This document shows positions 27,049-36,606 of a stretch of DNA of 64,000 bases, in pieces (within the stretch, counting starts at the first letter, position 1; every line of letters starts with the position of its first letter). The notes under the pieces are model-generated. The model had not been told where the DNA came from and did no database searches. It saw only the letters and a program-made list of their open reading frames with translations. A program made the position numbers and the translations under genes. Source of the stretch: Tangfeifania diversioriginum (GTDB lineage: Bacteria > Bacteroidota > Bacteroidia > Bacteroidales > Prolixibacteraceae); contig NZ_FQZE01000014.1 in assembly GCF_900141875.1 (NCBI RefSeq), forward strand, positions 1-64,000, written 5' to 3'.

Positions 27049-29388
27049 ATGCAAGAAAACCTTGTCATTGTCGAGTCACCTGCAAAAGCAAAAACAATTG
27101 AGAAATTTTTAGGAGAAGGGTACCATGTTACATCCTGCATGGGCCATATACGCGACCTGGAAAAGAAAGATTTTGGGATTGATTTGGAAAAAAATTATCA
27201 ACCCAAATACGTTGTTACCCCTGATAAAAAGAAGGTTGTAACCGAGTTGAAGAAACTGGCCAAAGATGCGGAAACAGTATGGCTCGCATCCGATGAAGAC
27301 CGCGAGGGAGAAGCTATTGCCTGGCACCTGAAGGAAGTGTTGAAACTTGATCCTTCAAGAACAAAACGCATTGTTTTTCATGAAATTACCAAAGAAGCCA
27401 TCCAGGAAGCCATTAAAAATCCACGCGTGATAGATGATAACCTGGTGAATGCCCAGCAGGCACGCCGGGTACTCGACCGCATTGTGGGTTTTGAAGTTTC
27501 GCCGGTATTGTGGAAAAAAGTGAAACCCTCACTTTCGGCCGGCAGGGTGCAATCGGTAGCCGTCCGTTTAATTGTGGATCGCGAACGTGAAATTATCAAA
27601 TTTAAAAGTGAATCGAATTACCGTGTTACCGGGAAATTCCTGGTGAGCGATGAAAATGGGAATACTTCCGAACTAAAAGCAGAACTTTCAAAAAGGTTTT
27701 CAGAAAAAAACGAAGCACTCGAATTTCTGAAAAAATGCCAGTCGGCCGAATTTTCGGTCAGCGATGTAACCAAGAAACCAACCAAACGTTCGCCGGCCAT
27801 GCCGTTTACAACTTCCACACTTCAGCAGGAAGCCAGCCGTAAACTGGGCTTTTCGGTTTCGCAAACCATGGCTGTGGCACAACGCCTCTACGAAGGTGGT
27901 AAAATTACTTACATGCGTACCGATTCAGTGAACCTGTCGAACACGGCCATTAATACAGCGAAACAAAAAATTCTTGATTTACACGGTGAAGATTACCTGA
28001 AAATCAGAAAATACCAAACCAAATCGAAGGGGGCACAGGAAGCACACGAAGCCATCCGGCCAACCTACATGAGCAATGAAACCGTTGAGGGATCGAACCA
28101 GGAAAGGCGGTTGTACGAACTGATTTGGAAACGCACAATTGCTTCGCAAATGGCCGATGCCAAACTGGAAAAAACCACCGTGAATATTTCTGTGTCAACC
28201 GCAACCGAAAGATTCACTGCAACAGGCGAAGTGCTGATTTTCGACGGGTTTTTGAAAGTGTACATGGAATCGACCGACGATGAAAACGGGAACAGCGGTC
28301 CTGCCCAGGATATTATTCCACCGCTGAAAGCCAATGATGCATTGCGCATGTCCGAAATTATTGCCATGCAGCGTTTCTCACAAAAACCTCCCCGCTTTAC
28401 AGAGGCTTCGCTGGTGAAACGCCTCGAGGAGCTCGGAATTGGCCGCCCGTCAACTTATGCACCCACAATTACAACTATTCAAAACCGGAATTATGTGGTA
28501 AAAGAAGATCGCCCGGGAACGGAGCGCGAGTTTGATGTAATTACGCTTGACCACGATAAAATTTCAGAAAAAAAGAAAACGGAAATTACAGGCACCGAAA
28601 AATCGAAGCTCTTCCCAACCGATGTGGGAATGGTGGTTACCGATTTTTTAATGGAGAATTTCAAACAAATAATGGACTTCAACTTCACGGCCAGCGTGGA
28701 AAAGGACTTTGATGATATTGCTGAAGGGGAGAAGGTTTGGAATGAAATGATTGACAGATTCTACAAGCCATTCCACGAAATAGTTGAAGATGTGTTGGAA
28801 AATTCCGGTCGCTCAAAAGGCGAACGCGTGCTGGGAACCGACCCAAAAACCGGCAAACAGGTCTCGGTAAGAATTGGCCGCTACGGCCCGGTAGCCCAGC
28901 TTGGCGAAGCTTCCTCCGAAACCAACGAAGAAAAGCCGCAATTTGCCAGCCTCCGCAACGGGCAGCATCTTGAAACAATTACACTGGAGGATGCCCTCGA
29001 TTTATTTAAACTGCCACGCGAACTGGGCGAGTATGAAGACAAAAAAGTTACCGTAAATATTGGTCGTTTTGGCCCCTATGTGCGGCACGACAATAAGTTT
29101 GTTTCGCTCGGCAAAGAAAACGATCCATACACGGTTGAACTCGACAAGGCGATTGAATTAATTGAGGCCAAACGCGAAAAAGACCGGAAAGCAATTATTA
29201 AAACTTTTGATGAAGAACCTGGACTGAGAGTTTTGAACGGCAGATGGGGACCTTACATTTCTTTCAAAAAGAAGAATTACAAAATTCCGAAGAAATTGAA
29301 GGCTGAAGATTTATCGCTCGACGATTGCAAAAAAATAATTGAAGAAGCACCGGCAGCCAAGTCGGGAAAGAGAAGGAAAAAGAAATAG
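27049..29388 (+). CDS. topA: DNA topoisomerase I
   Basis: 779 residues. TOPRIM motifs LVIVESPAKAKTIEKFL and WLASDEDREGEAIAWHL; the active-site Tyr lies in KITYMRTDSVNLS. Instead of zinc fingers the C-terminus carries glycine/aromatic repeats (VSVRIGRYGPVAQLG, VTVNIGRFGPYVRHD, RVLNGRWGPYISFKK), as in many Bacteroidota TopA proteins. It relaxes negative supercoils. It is followed 55 bases later by the arginase-like gene, and then by the T9SS block. Confidence 0.97.
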   Translation: MQENLVIVESPAKAKTIEKFLGEGYHVTSCMGHIRDLEKKDFGIDLEKNYQPKYVVTPDKKKVVTELKKLAKDAETVWLASDEDREGEAIAWHLKEVLKLDPSRTKRIVFHEITKEAIQEAIKNPRVIDDNLVNAQQARRVLDRIVGFEVSPVLWKKVKPSLSAGRVQSVAVRLIVDREREIIKFKSESNYRVTGKFLVSDENGNTSELKAELSKRFSEKNEALEFLKKCQSAEFSVSDVTKKPTKRSPAMPFTTSTLQQEASRKLGFSVSQTMAVAQRLYEGGKITYMRTDSVNLSNTAINTAKQKILDLHGEDYLKIRKYQTKSKGAQEAHEAIRPTYMSNETVEGSNQERRLYELIWKRTIASQMADAKLEKTTVNISVSTATERFTATGEVLIFDGFLKVYMESTDDENGNSGPAQDIIPPLKANDALRMSEIIAMQRFSQKPPRFTEASLVKRLEELGIGRPSTYAPTITTIQNRNYVVKEDRPGTEREFDVITLDHDKISEKKKTEITGTEKSKLFPTDVGMVVTDFLMENFKQIMDFNFTASVEKDFDDIAEGEKVWNEMIDRFYKPFHEIVEDVLENSGRSKGERVLGTDPKTGKQVSVRIGRYGPVAQLGEASSETNEEKPQFASLRNGQHLETITLEDALDLFKLPRELGEYEDKKVTVNIGRFGPYVRHDNKFVSLGKENDPYTVELDKAIELIEAKREKDRKAIIKTFDEEPGLRVLNGRWGPYISFKKKNYKIPKKLKAEDLSLDDCKKIIEEAPAAKSGKRRKKK

Positions 29389-29419
29389 AGCAAAAAGGCA
29401 GATGATTCAACATTTGCCT

Positions 29420-29427
29420 TACTTTTG
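29420..29427 (+). promoter_or_regulatory. Possible -7 element before the arginase-like gene
   Basis: TACTTTTG fits TAnnTTTG and lies 17 bases before the ATG at 29444. No clear -33 element is seen, and read-through from topA remains possible. Confidence 0.3.
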
Positions 29428-29443
29428 CCTAAATTTTTCATGA

Positions 29444-30601
29444 ATGGAAGTTTTCGATTATTTCGATCCTGTTGATTTTTCGCGTTTTGACGCAAATGAC
29501 AAATCATTGGGGAAATATTCGCTGGGCGCATCTGTCGAATCTTTCACCACTAAGCTTACTGCTTCAACAATTTCGGGTGCAAAAGTTGTTTTGTTTGGTG
29601 TGCCGGTATTCAACGGAGAATATAATCCGGAACCATCATCAACACCCAATTTGGTGCGGCAGCAATTATACCGTTTGGCAGCGTTAAATTCTAACCTGAA
29701 CATTGCCGACTTGGGAAACCTGAAACCCACGGGTAGCCTGAAAGGAACGCTGCTCGCCATACGCGATGTGGTGGAGTATTTTGCTGAAATGAATATTGTT
29801 TCGGTAATTATTGGTGGCAGCCAGGATTTAACAGTGGGGGTGTGCGATGCTTTTGCCAATAACCGTTTTTTCTCGCTTTCGGCTGTCGATGCAATGCTCG
29901 ACATTAAAAAAGGAGTAGAGACATTTCATTCATCGAACTATTTAACACGGGTATTCAAAAATCTGCCAACGCTTTTTCAGTTCAACCTTATTGCCTATCA
30001 AAATCATCTGGTGGGGCAAAAACTGATTGAAAAATCTCACGGTTTAACAGAACACCTGAGGTTAGGGCAACTGCGCGAGAATTTTTTCCAATCGGAACCT
30101 TTAATGCGTAATACTGATGTTTTGTCATTTGATGTGGGCGCAATAAAATACACCGAAGCACCAGCCGCAATACAAAAAAACCCGAACGGATTGAGAGGAG
30201 AAGAAGCCTGCCAGCTTGCCCGTTATGCCGGGATGAGCGAACGGCTGAAAAATTTCGGTTTGTTTGAACTCAATCCGGTTTCAGACAATAATTTGATTAC
30301 CGTAAAACTAACTGCCGAAATTATTTGGTATTTTCTGGAAGGTTGCACCACCCGAAATGACGAAAATTTAAAACCTGCTGATAACAGCGTAGTTTATAAA
30401 GTTGAAATTGATGACCTTGATCATCCACTGGTTTTTTTTAATGAACCTGCAACCCAAAGGTGGTGGTTCGAAGTGAATTCAGTAGCGGGAGAAACGCATC
30501 TTTTTGCCTGTTCAGAAGAAGATTATCATCAGGCTGCAGCCAACGAAATACCGCATAAATGGCTCCGCTACGTTCAAAAAATGGATGATTTGTCAAAATA
30601 A
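29444..30601 (+). CDS. Arginase/formiminoglutamase-fold protein lacking metal ligands
   Basis: 385 residues. The ureohydrolase fold is visible: AKVVLFGVPVFNGEYN, SVIIGGSQDLTVG, FFSLSAVDAML, LSFDVGAIKYTEAP. True arginases coordinate Mn with GGDHS, DAHxD and SxDxDxxDP motifs. Here GGDHS reads GGSQD, DAH-type positions read DAML, and the last motif reads FDVGAI, so most Mn ligands are absent. It is probably not a ureohydrolase and may have a binding or structural role. It lies between topA and porP/sprF; I recall an arginase-family gene next to gldKLMN in flavobacteria too, which suggests a link to type IX secretion, though this was not checked. Confidence 0.8.
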   Translation: MEVFDYFDPVDFSRFDANDKSLGKYSLGASVESFTTKLTASTISGAKVVLFGVPVFNGEYNPEPSSTPNLVRQQLYRLAALNSNLNIADLGNLKPTGSLKGTLLAIRDVVEYFAEMNIVSVIIGGSQDLTVGVCDAFANNRFFSLSAVDAMLDIKKGVETFHSSNYLTRVFKNLPTLFQFNLIAYQNHLVGQKLIEKSHGLTEHLRLGQLRENFFQSEPLMRNTDVLSFDVGAIKYTEAPAAIQKNPNGLRGEEACQLARYAGMSERLKNFGLFELNPVSDNNLITVKLTAEIIWYFLEGCTTRNDENLKPADNSVVYKVEIDDLDHPLVFFNEPATQRWWFEVNSVAGETHLFACSEEDYHQAAANEIPHKWLRYVQKMDDLSK

Positions 30602-30718
30602 TAAAATAATGAATCCGTTCTTTGCATACCAATGTTAAATGAAGTTTGTTACAAACAACAATTTTTTATTTCTTTAGCATGGATTGAGAAATTGTTTATG
30701 CCGCATCTATTGAGGAGT

Positions 30719-31663
30719 ATGAAAAAAATATTTTCTTTACTATATTTGCTGATAATAGTTAATTTAGCGGCTATGGGCCAGCAAGATCCGATGTTTACAA
30801 ACAATATGCACTATAAGTTGGGTGTAAACCCCGGGTTTGCAGGAGCAGAAGATGTTATAAGTGGAATCATATTAAACCGTTATCAGTGGGAAGGTATGCC
30901 CGGCGCTCCCAAAACACTAGTTTTTAGTGTTGATGGTGCCGTAAATTTGTTTGGTGCAGCAAGTGGCCTGGGATTAAATATAGTGAGTGACCAATTGGGA
31001 AATGAAGATAATACGATGATAAATGCCAATTATGCATACAAGGCTGATTTGAGCATGGGAACATTGGGAATTGGGTTGTCTCTGGGATTATTCAATAAGA
31101 GTTTGAGCGGGGAATGGGAAGTGCCTGAAGATGATTTATACACCCAACCAGGTTCCGATCCGGGAATACCACAGGGAGATGTTAGTCAAATGGCATTCGA
31201 CTTTGGAGCCGGTTTGTATTTGTCGGCCATCGACTACTATTTAGGAGTGTCTGTAACTCATTTAAACCAGGCCGTTATTAAGTTCGATGAACAGGCCGTT
31301 ACGTTTATGGCAAGGCACTATTATTTAACCGGCGGATACAATATTAAATTAGCCGATCCGTTATTTGAGTTACGCCCGTCGTTCATGTTTAGATCCGACC
31401 TGGCAGGCTGGCAGGTGGATTTAAATACAAACCTTGTTTACGACGATCGTTTTTGGGGCGGACTAACCTATCGCGTAAACGATGCTGTGGCACTGTTGAT
31501 GGGTATTGAAATGGAAAATGGACTAAAAGTAGGATATGCGTTCGATCTGGTTACTTCGGCAATCGGTTACGAAGGTTTTGCATCACATGAAATCTTTGTC
31601 AGTTATTCGATTGATCTGGAGCGCAGTCGGAGTAAAAGATATAAAAGTATTAGATTTTTGTAA
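30719..31663 (+). CDS. porP: PorP/SprF family type IX secretion outer membrane protein
   Basis: About 314 residues from the ATG at 30719, which is preceded by GAGGAG. Signal peptide KKIFSLLYLLIIVNLAAMG, then the family hallmark QQDPMFTNNMHYKLGVNPGFAG and SGIILNRYQWEGMPGAPKT. The remainder is a beta barrel ending with strands such as EIFVSYSID. PorP/SprF proteins anchor T9SS cargo or adhesins at the outer membrane, and this one heads the gldKLMN block with a 23-base gap. SprF is the flavobacterial name. Confidence 0.93.
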   Translation: MKKIFSLLYLLIIVNLAAMGQQDPMFTNNMHYKLGVNPGFAGAEDVISGIILNRYQWEGMPGAPKTLVFSVDGAVNLFGAASGLGLNIVSDQLGNEDNTMINANYAYKADLSMGTLGIGLSLGLFNKSLSGEWEVPEDDLYTQPGSDPGIPQGDVSQMAFDFGAGLYLSAIDYYLGVSVTHLNQAVIKFDEQAVTFMARHYYLTGGYNIKLADPLFELRPSFMFRSDLAGWQVDLNTNLVYDDRFWGGLTYRVNDAVALLMGIEMENGLKVGYAFDLVTSAIGYEGFASHEIFVSYSIDLERSRSKRYKSIRFL

Positions 31664-31686
31664 AGAAAGCCATATTATATTGAGCT

Positions 31687-33027
31687 ATGAAAAAACTTCT
31701 TTTTATTACAATTGTACTCTTCACAATTATCGGTTTTTCCTCCTGTAACCAATCGGGAAACGGAGAGCTGATTGGAGTGCAGCAGAGACCAAAGTGGAAT
31801 GAATCTCAACCGTACGGAATGGTTTACGTCCGGCGGGGAAGTTTCAATATTGGCCCCAGCGATCAGGATCCCGCAATGTCTGGTATCCCAACCAAAACAG
31901 TTTCGCAGGAAGCGTTCTGGATGGACGATACCGAAATTACAAACAACGAATACCGTCAGTTTGTACATTGGGTCAGGGACTCAATAGCACGCCGGATGCT
32001 GGGGGATCAGTACCCCGAATTCCTGATTACAGAAGACCGGAACGGAACGCCTATTGATCCACCACGGATTAACTGGGATGAAAAAATTGACTGGAGCGAT
32101 CCTGACTTCCAGATGGCAATGCAGGATTTGTACGTTCCAGAAAATGAACGGTTTTTTGGGAAAAGAGAAGTTGACAGCCGAAAGCTTGTTTATGAATACT
32201 GGTGGATAGATCTTCAGCAGGCAGCCAAACGCTCCAACAACTATAATTACGAAACACAAAGCTACGAGGGGAATGTTTACGACAGCGAAGGTGAACTGCG
32301 CCCCATTGAAAACCGGTCAGACTTTATTTTGAATGACAGGGTACATGTTTATCCCGATACACTTGCGTGGATTAGGGATTTTACTTATTCATACAACGAA
32401 CCCTGGGCCACACGGTATTTCTGGCATCCCGGCTTCGACGATTATCCTGTGGTTGGAGTGACCTGGAAACAGGCAATGGCTTTCAGCAACTGGAGAACTA
32501 AAATTCATTCCGACTATTTAACCTCAAAAAGAGAGCCCACCGTTCAGGCTTACCGTTTGCCCACAGAAGTAGAATGGGAATATGCAGCCCGTGGCGGAAA
32601 AGATTTTTCAATGTACCCGTGGGGTGGCTACTATACCCGTGACGAAGACGGGGTTTTTCTTGCTAATTTTAAGCCGTTGCGAGGAAATTATGTGGAGGAC
32701 GGCGGAATTTCAGCCATGAAAGTTGGCAGTTACGAACCCAACGAATACGGAATATACGACATGGCCGGCAACGTGGCTGAATGGACCGAAACAGCATACG
32801 ACGAAGCAGGTTATAACTATTACAGCGATTTAAATCCGACTTTTACCTACAATGCAAGACCAGACGATCCGCCTGTGATGAAACGCAAAGTTGTTCGCGG
32901 AGGCTCATGGAAAGACATTGCCTACTTTACACAGGTTTCTACCCGTAGTTTCGAATACCAGGACACTACAAAGTCATACGTTGGGTTTAGATGTGTGCGG
33001 TCAACATTTGGAGAAGAATTTAATTAG
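31687..33027 (+). CDS. gldK: Gliding motility/T9SS lipoprotein GldK
   Basis: 446 residues. Lipoprotein signal ending GFSSC. A formylglycine-generating enzyme/sulfatase-modifying-factor fold follows: PYGMVYVRRGSFNIGPSDQD, AFWMDDTEITNNEYRQFV, YRLPTEVEWEYAARGG, YDMAGNVAEWTETAYD, VRGGSWKDIAYF and GFRCVRS. GldK (PorK) forms the periplasmic ring of the T9SS with GldN under the outer membrane; the enzyme fold is structural here. It sits in the canonical order before gldL, 22 bases ahead. A close paralogue lies at 36607. Confidence 0.95.
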   Translation: MKKLLFITIVLFTIIGFSSCNQSGNGELIGVQQRPKWNESQPYGMVYVRRGSFNIGPSDQDPAMSGIPTKTVSQEAFWMDDTEITNNEYRQFVHWVRDSIARRMLGDQYPEFLITEDRNGTPIDPPRINWDEKIDWSDPDFQMAMQDLYVPENERFFGKREVDSRKLVYEYWWIDLQQAAKRSNNYNYETQSYEGNVYDSEGELRPIENRSDFILNDRVHVYPDTLAWIRDFTYSYNEPWATRYFWHPGFDDYPVVGVTWKQAMAFSNWRTKIHSDYLTSKREPTVQAYRLPTEVEWEYAARGGKDFSMYPWGGYYTRDEDGVFLANFKPLRGNYVEDGGISAMKVGSYEPNEYGIYDMAGNVAEWTETAYDEAGYNYYSDLNPTFTYNARPDDPPVMKRKVVRGGSWKDIAYFTQVSTRSFEYQDTTKSYVGFRCVRSTFGEEFN

Positions 33028-33049
33028 CAACTAATTTTTACACTGCAAT

Positions 33050-34024
33050 ATGAATATAGGTGAGATTTTCAAAACAAAACGCTGGAAAACATTCATGGGC
33101 TATGTCTATGGATGGGGTGCATCTGTTGTAATGCTTGGAGCACTGTTCAAACTCCAGCACTGGGAATACTCCGGCTTATTTCTTACTATCGGGCTTATAA
33201 CAGAAGCCTTCATTTTCTTCCTGTCAGCTTTTGAACCGCCACTTGATATGCCCGACTGGGGTAAAGTTTATCCTGAATTGCGCGAAGAATACGAAATGAT
33301 GGATATGGATGAGTTGAACCAGGACAATAAAAAAGGCGGGTTCAACCAGTTGCTTGCTTCTTCTGATTTATCACCAGAACTCCTCGACAAAGTAGGCAAA
33401 AGTTTATCTGAACTGTCAGCAGCCGCGCGGGGAATCAGCGATATTTCCTCGGCAACACTGGCCACCGATATGTATGTGAAAAACCTGAGTTCTGCCTCCG
33501 AGTCAATGAATTCACTGGCCGAAATTAACAATCGCGCCAACAACACAATTAATGAATCGGTGAATAAATTAGTTGACTCTTATACCGCTGCATCGCAACA
33601 ATTTTCCGAATCAGGCAAAGGTACTATTGATACACTGCAAAAAGGCAGTGAGGAATTTTCGGCGCAACTATCAGAAACCGGAAAAAAGATTGCTGAAACG
33701 GTAAATGGAGCAACTGTTTCATTCTCAAACGAAATAAAAAATATTGGAGAGGGATCGAAACAATATTACAACAACCTTGAAAAACTGAATCAAAATATAA
33801 GTGCCTTAAACGAAAACTTTGAGAACCAGTTGCAAGGAACAAAAAGCCAGTTTGAAGCCAGTCATAAATTCAACAAAGATCTGTCGCAAATGAATGAAAT
33901 ACTATCCTCTTCGGTTTCCGAGCTCGAGAAGTATAAAGAGAATGCAGAAAAGTTGAATAAAAACCTGGAAGCACTGAATACCATTTATGGTAATATGCTG
34001 GGTGCAATGAGTTATAAGAAATAA
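33050..34024 (+). CDS. gldL: T9SS motor inner membrane protein GldL
   Basis: 324 residues. Two TM helices at the N-terminus (GYVYGWGASVVMLGALFKL and GLFLTIGLITEAFIFFLSAF) with a buried Glu (E52), the expected proton-channel residue of GldL. The long cytoplasmic tail is helical and predicted coiled coil, rich in N/S/E/K. GldL and GldM form the proton-driven motor that powers secretion and gliding. The tail is longer than in many homologues. It is followed 17 bases later by gldM. Confidence 0.95.
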   Translation: MNIGEIFKTKRWKTFMGYVYGWGASVVMLGALFKLQHWEYSGLFLTIGLITEAFIFFLSAFEPPLDMPDWGKVYPELREEYEMMDMDELNQDNKKGGFNQLLASSDLSPELLDKVGKSLSELSAAARGISDISSATLATDMYVKNLSSASESMNSLAEINNRANNTINESVNKLVDSYTAASQQFSESGKGTIDTLQKGSEEFSAQLSETGKKIAETVNGATVSFSNEIKNIGEGSKQYYNNLEKLNQNISALNENFENQLQGTKSQFEASHKFNKDLSQMNEILSSSVSELEKYKENAEKLNKNLEALNTIYGNMLGAMSYKK

Positions 34025-34041
34025 CATATAGAAGTTATACT

Positions 34042-35652
34042 ATGGGTGCAAAAAATTGTCCGGAAACACCGCGGCAAAAAATGATAAACATGATGTACAT
34101 TGTCCTCACCGCAATGTTGGCAATCAACGTGGCGGCCGAGGTGCTCGATGCATTCCAGGTAGTGGATTCAAGCCTTATCCAAACCCTGGAAACAGTGGAC
34201 ATGAAAAATGCACAGGTATATGCTTCTTTCGAACAGGCATATGCTGAAAATGAAACCAAGGTTAAAGAGTGGAAAGATAAGGCGGACAGTGTGAAAATGC
34301 TGACTTCCCAAATGTATTTATACCTTTCAAAACTGAAAGAGGATTTAGTCAGAGATTCCGGAGCTATCCCGGTATCTGACGACAGACCCTTGAGAGAAAA
34401 TGATTTTTACCTGGTTACAGAAAGTGGTGACACAATAATTCTGAAAAAAGAAGATGATTTGAATTCGCCTTCAGAATTTTTAATAACCCAGGGGAACGCT
34501 GAGCTTTTAAAAGAAAAAATTAATGAGTACAGAGCTAACATGGTTGCCCTTATTGAGGAGTCGGATACTGAACTGATTAATACTGTTGAAAGTGCACTCG
34601 ATACTTCCGATCCTCCGGTTAGCTTAAGAGAAGGCGGCGAAAGCAAATCGTGGGAAAGCGAACGTTTTCTGAATAAACCACTGGTGGCTATTCTTACTTT
34701 GCTTTCCAAAATTCAGATCGATGTAAAAAATACCGAAGCAAATCTTATCAACTATTTATATTCACAAATTGATGCCGGGTCGTTTAAATTCAATAAATTG
34801 GGTGCCCGTGTAATTCCAACCTCAAATGTTGTTTTACAGGGCGAAGAATATGTAGCTGAAGTTTTTCTGGCTGCTGAAGATACCACCCAGCAACCCGAGA
34901 TATTAATTAACAACCGGCCGGCAACTGTACAGGACGGGAAAGCAACCTACCGTGTGGAAGCAAATGAGCCCGGCGTTTTTAGCTGGAGTGGTGTTATTAA
35001 GTACAAAACACCCGCCGGTATTGTGAGAAATTATCCTTTCTCGCAGGAATATCAGGTTACACGACCCAGTGTTACCATGTCGGCCACACGAATGAATGTA
35101 TTTTATCGCGGCCTCGATAATCCTTTCGATGTTGGCGGTGGCGGAATACCCCAGGAGAACCTGGAAGTGCAAATGACAAACGGAACAGTTGTTAAAAGTG
35201 GCAACGAATATATTATTCGCCCTGATGAACTCGACGAACAGGGAAGAAACACAGTGGTGTCGGTTTATTCAAATATTGGAGGCGAAAGAAGGTTAGTTGG
35301 TTCCAGCCAGTGGCGCGTGAAAAGAGTTCCTGATCCGGTGGCCCAGGTTGCCGGCCTGTCAGGTGGAACTATTCGGAAAGAAAGGTTGCTGGTAGAAGAT
35401 GGCGTAATGGCTGTTTTGGAAGATTTTGATTTCGAGTTTGGTTATACTGTCACGCAGTTTACTATTCAAGTTCCGGGGCCCGGTGGCTATGTAAACCGTT
35501 GGGAATCGAATTCAAATCGCTTTACCGACGATCAAATAGCACAGTTCAGAAGACTTAATCCAGAAGAGATAGTATATATAAGTAACATCAGAGCAGTTGG
35601 GGATAATGGAGAAACACGCGATCTTGACCCAATTTCATTTAAAATACAGTAA
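34042..35652 (+). CDS. gldM: T9SS motor protein GldM
   Basis: 536 residues. Single N-terminal TM helix (NMMYIVLTAMLAINVAAEVL) preceded by NCPETPRQ, whose Arg is expected to pair with the GldL Glu. The periplasmic part contains a helical D1 domain (residues ~50-220) and then beta domains, e.g. YVAEVFLAAED, NPFDVGGGGIPQENLEV and the C-terminal VTQFTIQVPGPGG. GldM crosses the periplasm and meets the GldK-GldN ring. Length fits GldM/PorM (~515-535). gldN starts 2 bases after the stop. Confidence 0.95.
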   Translation: MGAKNCPETPRQKMINMMYIVLTAMLAINVAAEVLDAFQVVDSSLIQTLETVDMKNAQVYASFEQAYAENETKVKEWKDKADSVKMLTSQMYLYLSKLKEDLVRDSGAIPVSDDRPLRENDFYLVTESGDTIILKKEDDLNSPSEFLITQGNAELLKEKINEYRANMVALIEESDTELINTVESALDTSDPPVSLREGGESKSWESERFLNKPLVAILTLLSKIQIDVKNTEANLINYLYSQIDAGSFKFNKLGARVIPTSNVVLQGEEYVAEVFLAAEDTTQQPEILINNRPATVQDGKATYRVEANEPGVFSWSGVIKYKTPAGIVRNYPFSQEYQVTRPSVTMSATRMNVFYRGLDNPFDVGGGGIPQENLEVQMTNGTVVKSGNEYIIRPDELDEQGRNTVVSVYSNIGGERRLVGSSQWRVKRVPDPVAQVAGLSGGTIRKERLLVEDGVMAVLEDFDFEFGYTVTQFTIQVPGPGGYVNRWESNSNRFTDDQIAQFRRLNPEEIVYISNIRAVGDNGETRDLDPISFKIQ

Positions 35653-35654
35653 AT

Positions 35655-36506
35655 ATGAAAAAGTGTATTGGTTACATAGGAGCATTAATTTTCATCATTG
35701 TATTTACAGGAAATACAGTTAATGCCCAGATAATAAACGGGGCATACAGTACGAACAACATTTCGGAGAAAAGGCCAATGCCTTTACCGTCAGTACGCGA
35801 AGCAGATGTGTTTTGGTCGAAAACGATCTGGAGGGTTGTTGATTTACGCGAAAAAATGAATCAGACCCTTTATTATCCTACCGAAGAAACGGGCGGCCGG
35901 AAAAATTTGATTTCGTTACTATTGGACGGGATTCAAAACGGGCAGATTACACCTTATGATGCCCGACTCGACGATGATTTTAAAGTGCCGATGACATTTG
36001 AACAGGTACAGGAATCGTTCGGTGCCGAAGAAACCACCGAAGAAACCATAGACTTTGATACCGGCGAAAGAAAACAAGTAACCATCCAAGGCGAAATTCG
36101 GCCAAGCAATATTAAGCAGTACATGATTAAGGAGGAGTGGTATTTCGACAAACAGGCCTCTGCACTTAATGTACGCATAATCGGTATTTGTCCCATTCGC
36201 GAATTTACTAGGGAGGGCGATGAAACCGGACAGATGCAGCGTCAAAAGGTTTTTTGGGTGTATTACCCCGAAGCCAGGAACCTGCTCGCCACCAATGTGG
36301 CACTTAATCCGTACAACGAGGCTCAGTCCATGTCGTTTGACGAGCTTTTTATCAAACGTTTCTTTAACAGCTATGTTGTAAAAGAATCGAACGTGTATAA
36401 TAACCGTGATATAAGTGCCTATCTGAGCGGAAAAGAAGCCATGCTCGAATCGAAGAAAATTGAGGAAGAAATTTTCAACTTTGAGCAGGATCTTTGGGAA
36501 TATTAA
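35655..36506 (+). CDS. gldN: T9SS periplasmic ring protein GldN
   Basis: 283 residues. Signal peptide (IGALIFIIVFTGNTVNAQ), then the GldN/PorN pattern: ADVFWSKTIWRVVDLREKMN, LISLLLDGIQNGQITPYDAR, IKQYMIKEEWYFDKQ and SFDELFIKRFFNSYVVKESN. It partners GldK in the T9SS ring. It is the last gene of the block before a strong terminator. Confidence 0.94.
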   Translation: MKKCIGYIGALIFIIVFTGNTVNAQIINGAYSTNNISEKRPMPLPSVREADVFWSKTIWRVVDLREKMNQTLYYPTEETGGRKNLISLLLDGIQNGQITPYDARLDDDFKVPMTFEQVQESFGAEETTEETIDFDTGERKQVTIQGEIRPSNIKQYMIKEEWYFDKQASALNVRIIGICPIREFTREGDETGQMQRQKVFWVYYPEARNLLATNVALNPYNEAQSMSFDELFIKRFFNSYVVKESNVYNNRDISAYLSGKEAMLESKKIEEEIFNFEQDLWEY

Positions 36507-36525
36507 AATGAAAAAATTAAGTTCT

Positions 36526-36554
36526 GGCCTTATGGTTTCATAAGGCCTTTTTTT
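36526..36554 (+). terminator. Strong intrinsic terminator after gldN
   Basis: Perfect nine-base stem GGCCTTATG/CATAAGGCC, GTTT loop, then seven T residues. It closes the porP-gldKLMN operon and separates it from the second gldK-like gene. Confidence 0.95.
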
Positions 36555-36606
36555 ACTCAGGTAGTTTTTACCAACCAAAGAAAATTTTCCAGCAATATTG
36601 AAAAGA

